A stretch of 64,000 nucleotides of DNA from Nitrospira sp. (GTDB lineage Bacteria > Nitrospirota > Nitrospiria > Nitrospirales > Nitrospiraceae). Position 1 is the first letter of the stretch, and each line of letters begins with the position of its first letter. The notes below the pieces were generated by a model. The model was not told where the DNA came from, did not search any database, and saw nothing but the letters and a program-made list of their open reading frames with translations. Positions 51,192 through 59,811 of this stretch are shown piece after piece. Made by a program: the position numbers and the translations under genes. The stretch spans positions 3,953,001 to 4,017,000 of the forward strand of contig CP054184.1 of assembly GCA_015709715.1 (NCBI GenBank), given 5' to 3'.

Positions 51192-53177
51192 ATGCCAGTG
51201 CAACCAACCTATCCGGGTGTGTACATCGAGGAATTGCCGAGCGGGGTGCGCACCATCACCGGAGTCGCCACGTCGATCACGGCGTTCGTAGGCTACACCG
51301 CACGCGGTCTCGATCATCGCGCGAGCCGCATTCTCAGCTTTGCCGATTTCGAGCGCGCGTTCGGGGGGCTCGCCGCCGACAGCGAAGTGAGTTACGCCGT
51401 CCAGCAGTTCTTCAACAATGGCGGCTCGCAAGCCTATGTTGTGCGGGTGCCGAAGAACGATGCGGTGGCAGGAAAAATTACATTGAAGGACGGCGACCAA
51501 GTGAGCAGCAAACAAGCTCTCACCGTGACCGCTCTCAGCAAGGGAGCCTGGGCGAACAACGTCATCGTCGATGTGGACTATGGAGCCGTGGGCTCGGATG
51601 CGAAGGCGTTTAATCTGACCATCACGGATCGATCCACCAACACGACGGAGGTCTTTTCCAACGTCACGATGGATAGTACCAAGACGAACTATGTCGTGGC
51701 GGTGGTGAATCACGCGGACAACGGCTCGCAACTCGTGTCGGTGGCCGTGCCGGACGCGACCGCGGGACGGCCGATGGAAACCGGAACGGTAGGGGGGGAC
51801 ATCGACCTCACTCAGATCAAGAACGATAAGACCTATACGCTCAAAATCAGCAGCGACGTGCCGTCGGGCGCCATCAATAATGTGGACTGCACCTTCATCG
51901 CACCAGGAGACCCGATCCCGTCCTCGATTGCGGGGGTCTGTCGACTTCTTGAAACCAAGGTGAATTTGAAACTGCAGGCCACTCTGCCTGGAGCGTCGAT
52001 TCGGTGTGTGCCGAGTGCCAGTGGAAAAGGCGTGCGCATCAACGCGCTGTTTCCGCCTGAACTTGTTCCCGGGGCGCTTGATGCAAAGATGACGTTCAGC
52101 GCGGGAGCCCCCGATGATGCCGCTGCGACACTCAAGCTGGCAACGGGGGTCGTGAAGTCAGCCAATGTGGCACATTATTGGGTGGGGCAGGGCCGAGCGA
52201 CGCTCGCGCAGACCGGTGCGCTGCTCGGCGTGGATGGGACGAAACTGCCCTTGACTGCCGATTTGATCGGGAGCCCCAGCCTCTTTACGGGCATCTACGC
52301 GTTGGACAAGGTCGACCTGTTCAACATTCTCTGTATCCCCGATGCTACGCGATCCCAAGCGAGCAATCCAAGTGCCCTCGACCCGACCGTGGACCCCAAC
52401 TCGATCTTCGGTGCCGCCATGACGTTTTGTAAGCAAAAGCGGGCATTTCTCTTGGTCGATAGTCCGCCGAACGTCGCCGACGTCTCCTCCGGCGTCGATT
52501 GGATCTCCTCGGGTTTGACCGTACACGACCTGAACGGCGCCGCCTATTTTCCCCGCCTCAAACTCGCCGACCCCCTGAACAATTACCAGCTGCGGCAATT
52601 TGCTCCCTGCGGAGTCGTCGCGGGACTGTACGCCCGCACCGACGTGGCCCGTGGGGTGTGGAAGGCGCCCGCAGGGACGGAGGCCAAGCTCAGTGGCGTG
52701 CAAGGGTTGGCCTACACCCTGACCGACGGAGAAAACGGCGTGCTGAACCCGCTGGGGCTGAATTGCTTTCGCACCTTTCCCGTGTACGGGACCGTGTCTT
52801 GGGGGGCGCGTACCCTCGTAGGATCTGATGCGGAAGCGAGCGAATGGAAATACGTACCCGTCCGACGCCTGGCGCTGTTTCTGGAAGAAAGCTTGTACCG
52901 CGGTACGCAGTGGGTCGTGTTCGAACCGAACGACGAACCGCTCTGGGCGCAGATCAGGCTCAACCTAGGCGCCTTCATGCACAACCTGTTTCGCCAAGGG
53001 GCCTTTCAGGGCACGACCCCGAAGGAGGCCTACTTCGTGAAGTGCGACAAGGAAACCACGACTCAAAACGATATCAACCTCGGCATCGTCAACATCGTCG
53101 TCGGGTTTGCTCCGCTCAAGCCCGCGGAGTTCGTGATCATCAAGCTGCAGCAGATGGCCGGCCAGATCGCGACCTAA
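51192..53177 (+). CDS. eCIS contractile sheath protein
   Basis: 661 residues from ATG 51192, 6 bases after GGAGG; ATG 51186 abuts the ribosome site. PGVYIEELPSGVRTITGVATSITAFVGY and the C-terminal NDINLGIVNIVVGFAPLKPAEFVIIKLQQMAG are the conserved ends of phage/eCIS tail sheaths. The middle (about 130-330) is an inserted, surface-exposed domain. Sheath contraction drives the tube out of the particle. Confidence 0.92.
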   Translation: MPVQPTYPGVYIEELPSGVRTITGVATSITAFVGYTARGLDHRASRILSFADFERAFGGLAADSEVSYAVQQFFNNGGSQAYVVRVPKNDAVAGKITLKDGDQVSSKQALTVTALSKGAWANNVIVDVDYGAVGSDAKAFNLTITDRSTNTTEVFSNVTMDSTKTNYVVAVVNHADNGSQLVSVAVPDATAGRPMETGTVGGDIDLTQIKNDKTYTLKISSDVPSGAINNVDCTFIAPGDPIPSSIAGVCRLLETKVNLKLQATLPGASIRCVPSASGKGVRINALFPPELVPGALDAKMTFSAGAPDDAAATLKLATGVVKSANVAHYWVGQGRATLAQTGALLGVDGTKLPLTADLIGSPSLFTGIYALDKVDLFNILCIPDATRSQASNPSALDPTVDPNSIFGAAMTFCKQKRAFLLVDSPPNVADVSSGVDWISSGLTVHDLNGAAYFPRLKLADPLNNYQLRQFAPCGVVAGLYARTDVARGVWKAPAGTEAKLSGVQGLAYTLTDGENGVLNPLGLNCFRTFPVYGTVSWGARTLVGSDAEASEWKYVPVRRLALFLEESLYRGTQWVVFEPNDEPLWAQIRLNLGAFMHNLFRQGAFQGTTPKEAYFVKCDKETTTQNDINLGIVNIVVGFAPLKPAEFVIIKLQQMAGQIAT

Positions 53178-53189
53178 TAGGAGGAAAAC

Positions 53190-53711
53190 ATGGCGCAGTT
53201 TACCGTCAACACGCATCGGTTCGATCCCTACAAGAACTTCAAGTTTCGGGTCAAATGGGATGGGCGCTACGTTGCGGGGGTCAGCAAGGTCGGGGCGCTG
53301 AAGCGCTCGACCGAAGTGGTGGAACATCGCGAGGGCGGCGACCCCAGCACCAGCCGGAAGTCGCCCGGCCGCACCAAGTATGAAGCGATCACCTTAGAGC
53401 GCGGCGTGACCCACGACCAAGCCTTCGAACAGTGGGCGAACAAGGTTTGGAATTTCGGGTCGGGCTTGGGATCGGAGGTCTCGCTCAAGGATTTCCGCAA
53501 GGACATCATCATCGAGTTGTACAACGAAGCGGGGCAACTGGCGATCGCCTACAAGGTTTTCCGCTGTTGGGTGTCGGAATATCAGGCCCAGCCAGATCTG
53601 GATGCCAATGCGAACGCGGTCGCGATTCAAACCCTCAAGCTCGAAAACGAGGGCTGGGAGCGGGATTACGAGGTGACGGAACCGTCTGAGCCGACCTTTA
53701 CGGAGCCGTGA
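53190..53711 (+). CDS. eCIS inner tube protein
   Basis: 173 residues with AGGAGG upstream. The N-terminus (FTVNTHRFDPYKNFKFRVKWDG) and core (KYEAITLERGVTHDQAFEQWANKV ... KDIIIELYNEAGQLAIAYKVFRCWVSEYQAQPDLDANANAVAIQTLKLENEGWERD) match T4 gp19-like tail tube proteins of Afp/PVC particles. Hexamers stack to form the channel inside the sheath. Confidence 0.92.
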   Translation: MAQFTVNTHRFDPYKNFKFRVKWDGRYVAGVSKVGALKRSTEVVEHREGGDPSTSRKSPGRTKYEAITLERGVTHDQAFEQWANKVWNFGSGLGSEVSLKDFRKDIIIELYNEAGQLAIAYKVFRCWVSEYQAQPDLDANANAVAIQTLKLENEGWERDYEVTEPSEPTFTEP

Positions 53712-53713
53712 CG

Positions 53714-54454
53714 ATGACGCAGCAACCACAGGCGGGCCTGCCGTCCGCAACCGTCCTCGATCTGTGGGAGCAGGGGGTGAACCGGCATCCGCTCGACCGG
53801 GCCTTGCTCCTCTTGCAGTACGCCTGTCCTGAGGAGTCCTTCGAGTCCCTCTGCGACTGGTCGGTGGGGGCGCGCGATGCGAGGTTGTTGGCACTGCGCC
53901 GCGCCACCTTCGGGGATCGAATCGAGAGTTACGCCGAATGCCCTGATTGCCGCAGCGGCCTCGAATTCGACCTCTCCTGCGAAGGACTGCTGGGCTCGGC
54001 GGCCACCTCCAGCTCCATCTGGGCCACCGTGGAGCAGGGCGGTCGCTCTTGGGAACTGCGCGGACCCACCAGCCGTGACCTCGCCGATGCTGCCGCCGTA
54101 CAGGATCTGGAAGCGGCGCGCCGCCTCATCCTTTCGCGCTGCGTGCGCCGTGGGGCGCAGATGTTGGACCTCTCGCAATGGACGGACGAGCTGCAGGAAG
54201 CCCTGACGGGACGGCTGAGTGAAGTCGATCCGTTGGCCGAGATCCTGATCGACCTCTCCTGTCAGGTCTGCGGGCGACAGTGGCAGAGCCTGTTCGATGT
54301 TGCCGGTTTCCTCTGGCACGAAGTTCAGGTGCGTGGCCGAAGGCTGCTGCAGGAGATCGATCTCCTGGCCCGCACCTATGGCTGGACGGAAGGGGAGATC
54401 CTCCGTTTGAGCGAACAACGCCGCAGCCTCTATGTGGGGATGGCACTCTCATGA
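53714..54454 (+). CDS. Baseplate hub assembly chaperone (T4 gp26/28-like)
   Basis: 246 residues from ATG 53714 (a GTG at 53708 overlaps the upstream stop). The N-terminal LDLWEQGVNRHPLDRALLLLQYACPEE and RDARLLALRRATFGDRIESYAECPDCRSGLEFDL fit the T4-family baseplate hub assembly chaperone found in eCIS loci. Cysteine pairs CPDC and CQVC likely bind one zinc. Assembly factor, not a structural subunit. Confidence 0.75.
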   Translation: MTQQPQAGLPSATVLDLWEQGVNRHPLDRALLLLQYACPEESFESLCDWSVGARDARLLALRRATFGDRIESYAECPDCRSGLEFDLSCEGLLGSAATSSSIWATVEQGGRSWELRGPTSRDLADAAAVQDLEAARRLILSRCVRRGAQMLDLSQWTDELQEALTGRLSEVDPLAEILIDLSCQVCGRQWQSLFDVAGFLWHEVQVRGRRLLQEIDLLARTYGWTEGEILRLSEQRRSLYVGMALS

Positions 54455-55203
54455 GCGATTTCCTGACCAGACTCATTCAACGGCAGACCGGAAGCCTGCC
54501 CACCGTCCAACCGCGTCCTCGTTCGATGTTCGCACCGGCGACGGATCAGCCGGGCTTCTCGATCGTTGATGAATCGGCGATGGCGGAGCCTGCTCCGGCG
54601 GAGGTGCTTAGGCGGATGCCCGAAGCGCCCAGTCGCGTCGCTCCCACCACGCCATCGACCTCAGCCATCGATGCGCCGTTACCTGCAGGGACTCCGGTGG
54701 GTCGAATCCAGGCCGCTCCTGTCATCCAGCCGCCGCCCGTGGCCGAGCCATCGCCCACGGCAATCAGGGCGGAAGGACGCGCCGCCAGGAGCGAGGTCAC
54801 GAGTATCGAACAGCAGCCTCCGCTCCGTACCCGCTCACTGCCTGTGGCCCCTGCGGGACCGGAACCGAACCGTCGATCGGCGGAGAACCGGCCTGAACGA
54901 TCTGGTCGGACAGAGGTGGTGGAGAGGCCTCTCATGACGCCTCCATTGCTGTTGGTACGGTCGCCGCACGCGCAGCCATCACTTGCTCTGTCGGCGCCGC
55001 CCTCGCTGTGTCCGGCCGAACAGTCGGGACAAGGGCCCAAACAGGGTCAGCTGAATGAGGAGCCTCCCGTGCAGGTCACGATCGGACGTATCGAAGTGAC
55101 GGCGCAATCGACGCCGGCCTTCCCCAAGCGCAAAACCGGTTCGCGACCACCGTCCATGTCATTGGAAGACTATTTGGCGCGCCGCCATGGGGGGCGGGCA
55201 TGA
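54451..55203 (+). CDS. Proline/serine-rich eCIS protein of unknown role
   Basis: 250 residues from ATG 54451, overlapping the upstream stop (ATGA) and the next start. Most of the chain (about 15-200) is low-complexity Pro/Ala/Arg/Ser and probably disordered; the ends (SDFLTRLIQRQTGSLP; VQVTIGRIEVTAQS ... SLEDYLARRHGG) look conserved. Possibly a linker or assembly factor. Confidence 0.55.
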   Translation: MSDFLTRLIQRQTGSLPTVQPRPRSMFAPATDQPGFSIVDESAMAEPAPAEVLRRMPEAPSRVAPTTPSTSAIDAPLPAGTPVGRIQAAPVIQPPPVAEPSPTAIRAEGRAARSEVTSIEQQPPLRTRSLPVAPAGPEPNRRSAENRPERSGRTEVVERPLMTPPLLLVRSPHAQPSLALSAPPSLCPAEQSGQGPKQGQLNEEPPVQVTIGRIEVTAQSTPAFPKRKTGSRPPSMSLEDYLARRHGGRA

Positions 55204-56498
55204 GCACGGCATTGGCCATTGCAGGCGTCACGGCCGTTCTTCGGGATCTGCTCAACGACGGCTTGATCAACCACAACGTGAGCGGCCTCTTGGGCAGCAC
55301 CGTGACGGTGAGCGCCTTACCGCCGGATCGCGTCGTGCCGGTCAACGGCACCGAAAGCACCCAGCTGAATCTGTTTCTCCATCAGGTCACCTTCAACACA
55401 GGTTGGCGCAACCATGCCTTGCCGTCCCGCGACGGATCGGGAACGCAACGGCTCAGCAATCCGCCGCTGGCCTTGGACCTCCATTACCTGGTGAGCGCCT
55501 ACAGCGCCGAGGAATTGGGGAGTGAAATTCTGCTCGGCTATGCCATGCAGCTGCTGCATGAGACGCCGGTGCTCGATCGCAAGGCCATCACGACCGCGTT
55601 GAATCCGTCCCCCGCCGTGGATAGCAATTTGCCGCCTGCGCTCAGGGCCTTGGCCGACTGCGGGCTGGCCGATCAAGTAGAACAGATCAAGATCGTGCCC
55701 GACCCCTTGAGCAGCGAAGAGATGTCCAAACTCTGGACGGCCGTGCAATCCCATTATCGACCCACCGCGGCCTACGTGGCCACGGTGGTGTTGATCGAAT
55801 TGGCCAAGCCGACGAAGCCGACCTTGCCGGTGCTCAGCCGTGGCCCGGTTGACCCGGTGACCAAACGGGATCAGGGCGTGGCGGTACAGGCCGATCTCTT
55901 GCCGCCCTATCCGACGATCCAGACCATACGGTCCAAGGACGGGCAGCCGACTGCCGTGCCGGGCGCGACGGTGGAAGTGACCGGGCACCATTTGGACGGC
56001 ACCGGGCGCGCCGTCGTCTTTGTGAATGACCGTTTGGATGTCATGCAGGAAGTTGCAGCGCTGGCGGGCGACTCGCCCACGTTGCTGGAGGCCGCGGTCC
56101 CCGCGCTTCCTGTGGGGTTGTATCACGTTGCAGTGAAGGTGCTGCGTCCGACCGAGAGTCAACCCAGGATCAGCAACCATTTGGGGTTGGTGCTCGGACC
56201 CGAGATCACCACCGCCCTCCCCATGACGGTGGCCAGGGATGGGAGCGGAAATGCGAGCGTGACTGTGACCTGCGCACCGGATGTGCGGACGGGGCAACAG
56301 GTCTCTTTATTGCTCGGCGACCGAGAGCTTTTGCCTGAGGCCTGGTCCGGTCCTGCAAGCTCCTTCACCTTCGTCGTGGAGCAGGCGCCGGTCGGCGAGC
56401 ATCTCGCGCGTCTGCGGGTGGACGGCATCGACAGCCCCTTGATCGGCCTGGCGGCCCAGCCGCCGGCGTTCTTCGACTACCGCGTGAAGATCACATGA
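55200..56498 (+). CDS. eCIS tail terminator (DUF4255 / Afp16-like)
   Basis: 432 residues. The N-terminal ~190 residues (ALAIAGVTAVLRDLLNDGL ... LNLFLHQVTFNTGWRNHALPSRDG ... LALDLHYLVSAYSAEELGSEILLGYAMQLLHE) are DUF4255, the cap protein that ends tube and sheath. The rest has one or two Ig/IPT-like beta domains (ATVEVTGHHLDGTGRAVVFVNDRL). Coupled by ATGA overlaps on both sides. Confidence 0.88.
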   Translation: MSTALAIAGVTAVLRDLLNDGLINHNVSGLLGSTVTVSALPPDRVVPVNGTESTQLNLFLHQVTFNTGWRNHALPSRDGSGTQRLSNPPLALDLHYLVSAYSAEELGSEILLGYAMQLLHETPVLDRKAITTALNPSPAVDSNLPPALRALADCGLADQVEQIKIVPDPLSSEEMSKLWTAVQSHYRPTAAYVATVVLIELAKPTKPTLPVLSRGPVDPVTKRDQGVAVQADLLPPYPTIQTIRSKDGQPTAVPGATVEVTGHHLDGTGRAVVFVNDRLDVMQEVAALAGDSPTLLEAAVPALPVGLYHVAVKVLRPTESQPRISNHLGLVLGPEITTALPMTVARDGSGNASVTVTCAPDVRTGQQVSLLLGDRELLPEAWSGPASSFTFVVEQAPVGEHLARLRVDGIDSPLIGLAAQPPAFFDYRVKIT

Positions 56499-58426
56499 GC
56501 GAGCGAACGGCATACGAGACCTGGGTCGAAGACAACCAACGTTGTTTGGTCGAGGAATTCGACCGGTTGAAGACTAGATTCGCCGGGGGAGAACCTGCGG
56601 AGGCCGGGAGGTCGGCCATCAACGACATCGATGACAAGCATGCGTCCCATTCCGCGATCGACCTGGTGACCCATCTGTTCGGCTTGAGCCGATTCGAACG
56701 AGATCTCTTGTTGCTCTGCGCGGGAGTCGAGATGAACGCCGAATTGGCACGGGTCTGCGGCGACGCCCTGGGTGGCAGCCATCGCCCTTCCGTCACCTTC
56801 GGCTTGGCCCTGGCTGCGTTGGAGAAACCGCACTGGAGCGCCCTGGCCCCGATCGGACCGCTGCGCCGCTGGCGCCTCATCGAACTCGATGAAAGTCAGG
56901 GCCTGACGCAGGCCCGGCTGCGCATCGATGAACGGGTGCTGCATTATCTGGCCGGCGTCAATTATCTCGATCCGCGCCTGCGGCCGCTGCTGCGAATGAG
57001 GCGGGCCGGTGAATTGCTGGCAACGGCCCATCGAGAGACAGCGGCCTCGGTCCTGTCCACACTCCAGACAGAGGGGGCGCTGTCGAGCCTGGTTCTGTTG
57101 ACCGGCGACGATCTAGAGGGGCAGGGCGACGTGGCGACCTCCGTAGCCTCGGCTCTCGGCCTGCACCTCTATGTTCTGCCCGCATCGATGGTGCCGGCCA
57201 CGCCGTCGGAGATCGAAGCGCTCGCCGTCTTGTGGCAACGGGAAACCATGCTCCTCAACGCGGCGTTGGTGGTGGAATGCACGGAGCGTGAGGTGCCAAA
57301 GCAGGTGAGCACCTTCATCGATCAACTCGGCGGCCTTATCTTCGTAACGGGTCCCGAGTTGCCCACGTTTCACCGGACGGGTATCTCGGCCGAGGTGAAT
57401 CGTCCGCAGGCAGCCGAGCAACGGCTCCTCTGGGAACAGGCGCTGGGCGGGGACGCGGCCTTCGTCAATGGTTCGCTGGATGGGGTCGCCTGGCAGTTCC
57501 GTTTGAGCGCGGGGACTATTGCGCAGACCGGGGCGCAGTTGCGCCGTCGATTAGCCGGGGGTGAACGCCCGGAGGGACTGCTCTGGCGGGCTTGCCGCAA
57601 GGCGGGCCGGTTGAAACTCGATGAGTTGGCACAACGGATCGATCCGGCTGCCGATTGGGCGGTGCTGGTCTTGCCGCCGGCGCAAGTTACCACGCTCCGA
57701 GCCATGGCCGCGCAGGTACGGCATCGGCTGACCGTCTACCAGGACTGGGGATTCGGCCATCGCAGCACGAGAGGACTGGGCATCACGGCCCTGTTTGCCG
57801 GGGAGAGCGGGACCGGCAAGACCATGGCCGCCGAAGTGTTGGCCAACGAACTCAACCTGGATCTCTACCGCATCGACCTCTCGGCCGTCGTGAGCAAATA
57901 CATCGGCGAGACCGAGCGCAACTTGCGACGCCTGTTCGATGCGGCGGATGAGAGTGGAGCGATTCTCCTCTTCGACGAGGCCGACGCGCTGTTCGGCAAA
58001 CGCAGCGAGGTGAAGGACAGCCACGATCGGTACGCCAACATCGAGGTGAGCTACCTGTTGCAGCGCATGGAGGCCTATCGCGGCCTGGCGATCCTCACAA
58101 CCAACATGAAGGCGGCGCTCGATCAGGCCTTTCACCGCCGGCTACGATTCGTCATCCAGTTTCCCTTTCCCGATGCCTTGCAGCGGGAGGCCATCTGGCG
58201 CAGCATGTTCCCCGCGGCCACACCCACCGACGGGTTGGACTATGCCAAGCTCGCCAAGCTGCACATGGCCGGTGGGAATATCCGAAACATCGCCCTGAAT
58301 GCGGCGTTTCTCGCCGCGCATGCCGGAGAGTCGGTGCGCATGGGGCATCTGCTGCAGGCGGCGCACAGCGAGGCGGCCAAACGAGACCGGCCGTTGTCGG
58401 ATGCCGAAACGAGGGGATGGGTATGA
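56495..58426 (+). CDS. eCIS AAA+ ATPase (Afp15-like)
   Basis: 643 residues. The C-terminal AAA+ domain has Walker A AGESGTGKTMAAEVLA (about 434-445), Walker B ILLFDEADALFG (about 490) and the second region of homology in RRLRFVIQFPFPD. The N-terminal ~400 residues contain a degenerate ATPase-like half (LTGDDLEGQGDVATSVA). Such ATPases are needed for particle assembly rather than for firing. Overlaps both neighbours by 4 bases. Confidence 0.9.
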   Translation: MSERTAYETWVEDNQRCLVEEFDRLKTRFAGGEPAEAGRSAINDIDDKHASHSAIDLVTHLFGLSRFERDLLLLCAGVEMNAELARVCGDALGGSHRPSVTFGLALAALEKPHWSALAPIGPLRRWRLIELDESQGLTQARLRIDERVLHYLAGVNYLDPRLRPLLRMRRAGELLATAHRETAASVLSTLQTEGALSSLVLLTGDDLEGQGDVATSVASALGLHLYVLPASMVPATPSEIEALAVLWQRETMLLNAALVVECTEREVPKQVSTFIDQLGGLIFVTGPELPTFHRTGISAEVNRPQAAEQRLLWEQALGGDAAFVNGSLDGVAWQFRLSAGTIAQTGAQLRRRLAGGERPEGLLWRACRKAGRLKLDELAQRIDPAADWAVLVLPPAQVTTLRAMAAQVRHRLTVYQDWGFGHRSTRGLGITALFAGESGTGKTMAAEVLANELNLDLYRIDLSAVVSKYIGETERNLRRLFDAADESGAILLFDEADALFGKRSEVKDSHDRYANIEVSYLLQRMEAYRGLAILTTNMKAALDQAFHRRLRFVIQFPFPDALQREAIWRSMFPAATPTDGLDYAKLAKLHMAGGNIRNIALNAAFLAAHAGESVRMGHLLQAAHSEAAKRDRPLSDAETRGWV

Positions 58427-58677
58427 GGCGCGTCATCGTGAAGATCGATCAGCTCGCGCTCAAGGGGTTTCGCTATGAAGACCGGCATGCGATCGCGCAG
58501 GGGCTGCAAGAGCAGCTGGCGCTGTTGTTCGCGGAACCGGGCATGGCGGAGCGGCTCGCGAGCCTGGGCGATGTTCCGCACCTTCGGACGAAGGCGATCT
58601 CGATCCCCGGCGAGGCAAGCCCGCGCCTGACCGGTACAGATGTCGCCGACGGCATTGGTAAAGGCTTGATGCGATGA
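58423..58677 (+). CDS. Small eCIS-associated protein (84 aa)
   Basis: ATGA-coupled on both sides. RRVIVKIDQLALKGFRYEDRHAIAQGLQEQLALLF is followed by a Ser/Pro/Gly tail (SIPGEASPRLTGTDVADGIGKGLMR). Similar short genes lie between the ATPase and DUF4157 genes in other eCIS clusters; a loading or assembly role is inferred. Confidence 0.55.
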   Translation: MRRVIVKIDQLALKGFRYEDRHAIAQGLQEQLALLFAEPGMAERLASLGDVPHLRTKAISIPGEASPRLTGTDVADGIGKGLMR

Positions 58678-59771
58678 GCAAGACGGCCGCGCTCCAAACG
58701 ACCAGCCGCGCCGCGAGTAGTCCGTCGTCTGGGTACCTCCTTCAGCGTGCCTGCGCCTGTGGGGGAGCTGCGGGACTCGCCGGAGAATGTGAGGAGTGCA
58801 AGACGAAGAAATTCTTGGGCAAGCCGCTGTAGACGAAACTGGCAGTCAGCCAGCCGGGCGACGAATTCGAGCAGGAGGCAGATCGGGTCGCGGAGCAGGT
58901 GATGCGGATGCCGGACGCCGAGCTGAACAGGCAGCACCGCGATATCGGGACTCCGCTGATCCAGCGTCGAGCGACAAGCGGCGACACTGGGGTGATGGAA
59001 GCCCCGCCGATCGTCCACAATGTGCTGAACTCACCAGGGCAGCCGCTCGATGCCGCAACCCGGGCCTTCTTCGAACCTCGTTTCGGCCATGACTTCAGCC
59101 AGGTGCGGGTGCATGCAGATGCAGAAGCTGAGGCATCCGCGCGGTCCATCAACGCTCGTGCCTACACGGTTGGGCATCACATTGCTTTTGGCACCGGGCG
59201 GTTTGCTCCGGGGACAGGTGAAGGGAATCGGCTGCTTGCGCATGAATTGAGCCATGTTGTGCAGCAGGCAGGTGAACAGTCCACGATCATGCGGGTCTGT
59301 GACTGTGCGAGTTTCGGTGGTCGGCAACCGGATCCGACGGACCCGCGGGAGGCCGGTGTGAGTCAGGCATTTCCTGGGCTCGTGTCGGGGGATTGGTGTG
59401 TCATCGAACCCTCCACGCCGACATATAACTGTTTTGCCTGGTCCGTTTCCGACAAGACGCAGTGGCTCGATCCTGTGCCCCAGATCGATAACCTGTACGG
59501 CAATGGGGATAGCAAGCCGTCGTTCGCCGACTTTGATGCGTTTTATGCGCAGACCCATGACCTCTATCCGCAAACCGCACCGGATTCGAATACCCTCGTG
59601 GCCCTCTTTGCCAAGGGGACGATTCCGGTACATGCGGCGCTCACGGCCGGCGCAGAAACATGCGGTACGGTTCCTTTCACCAGTAAGCTTGGTCAGGGCC
59701 CTCTGATCGCGCATGACCTCTACCAGCTCGAGGGTGCCGTCTACGGAAAGGCTGTGCGTTTTTACGGGTGA
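58674..59771 (+). pseudogene. DUF4157 eCIS cargo-type gene with in-frame amber codon
   Basis: The frame opens at ATG 58674 with the Cys-rich leader RACACGGAAGLAGECEECKTKK and hits TAG at 58830-58832, then continues as TKLAVSQPGDEFEQEADRVAEQVMRMP. Relatives read L-Q-[T/A]-K-L here, so CAG to TAG is the likely change. Downstream, ARAFFEPRFGHDFSQVRVHAD and LLAHELSHVVQQ (HExxH) form the DUF4157 domain. The C-terminal ~150 residues (YNCFAWSV ... HAAL ... SKLGQGPLIAH) suggest a papain-like Cys-His domain. It may be silent, read through, or expressed as the 290-residue part from 58899. Confidence 0.8.
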
Positions 59772-59811
59772 CGATCGCCGCGCTTGGATGTCTTATGGGG
59801 TAAGGGGCAGG

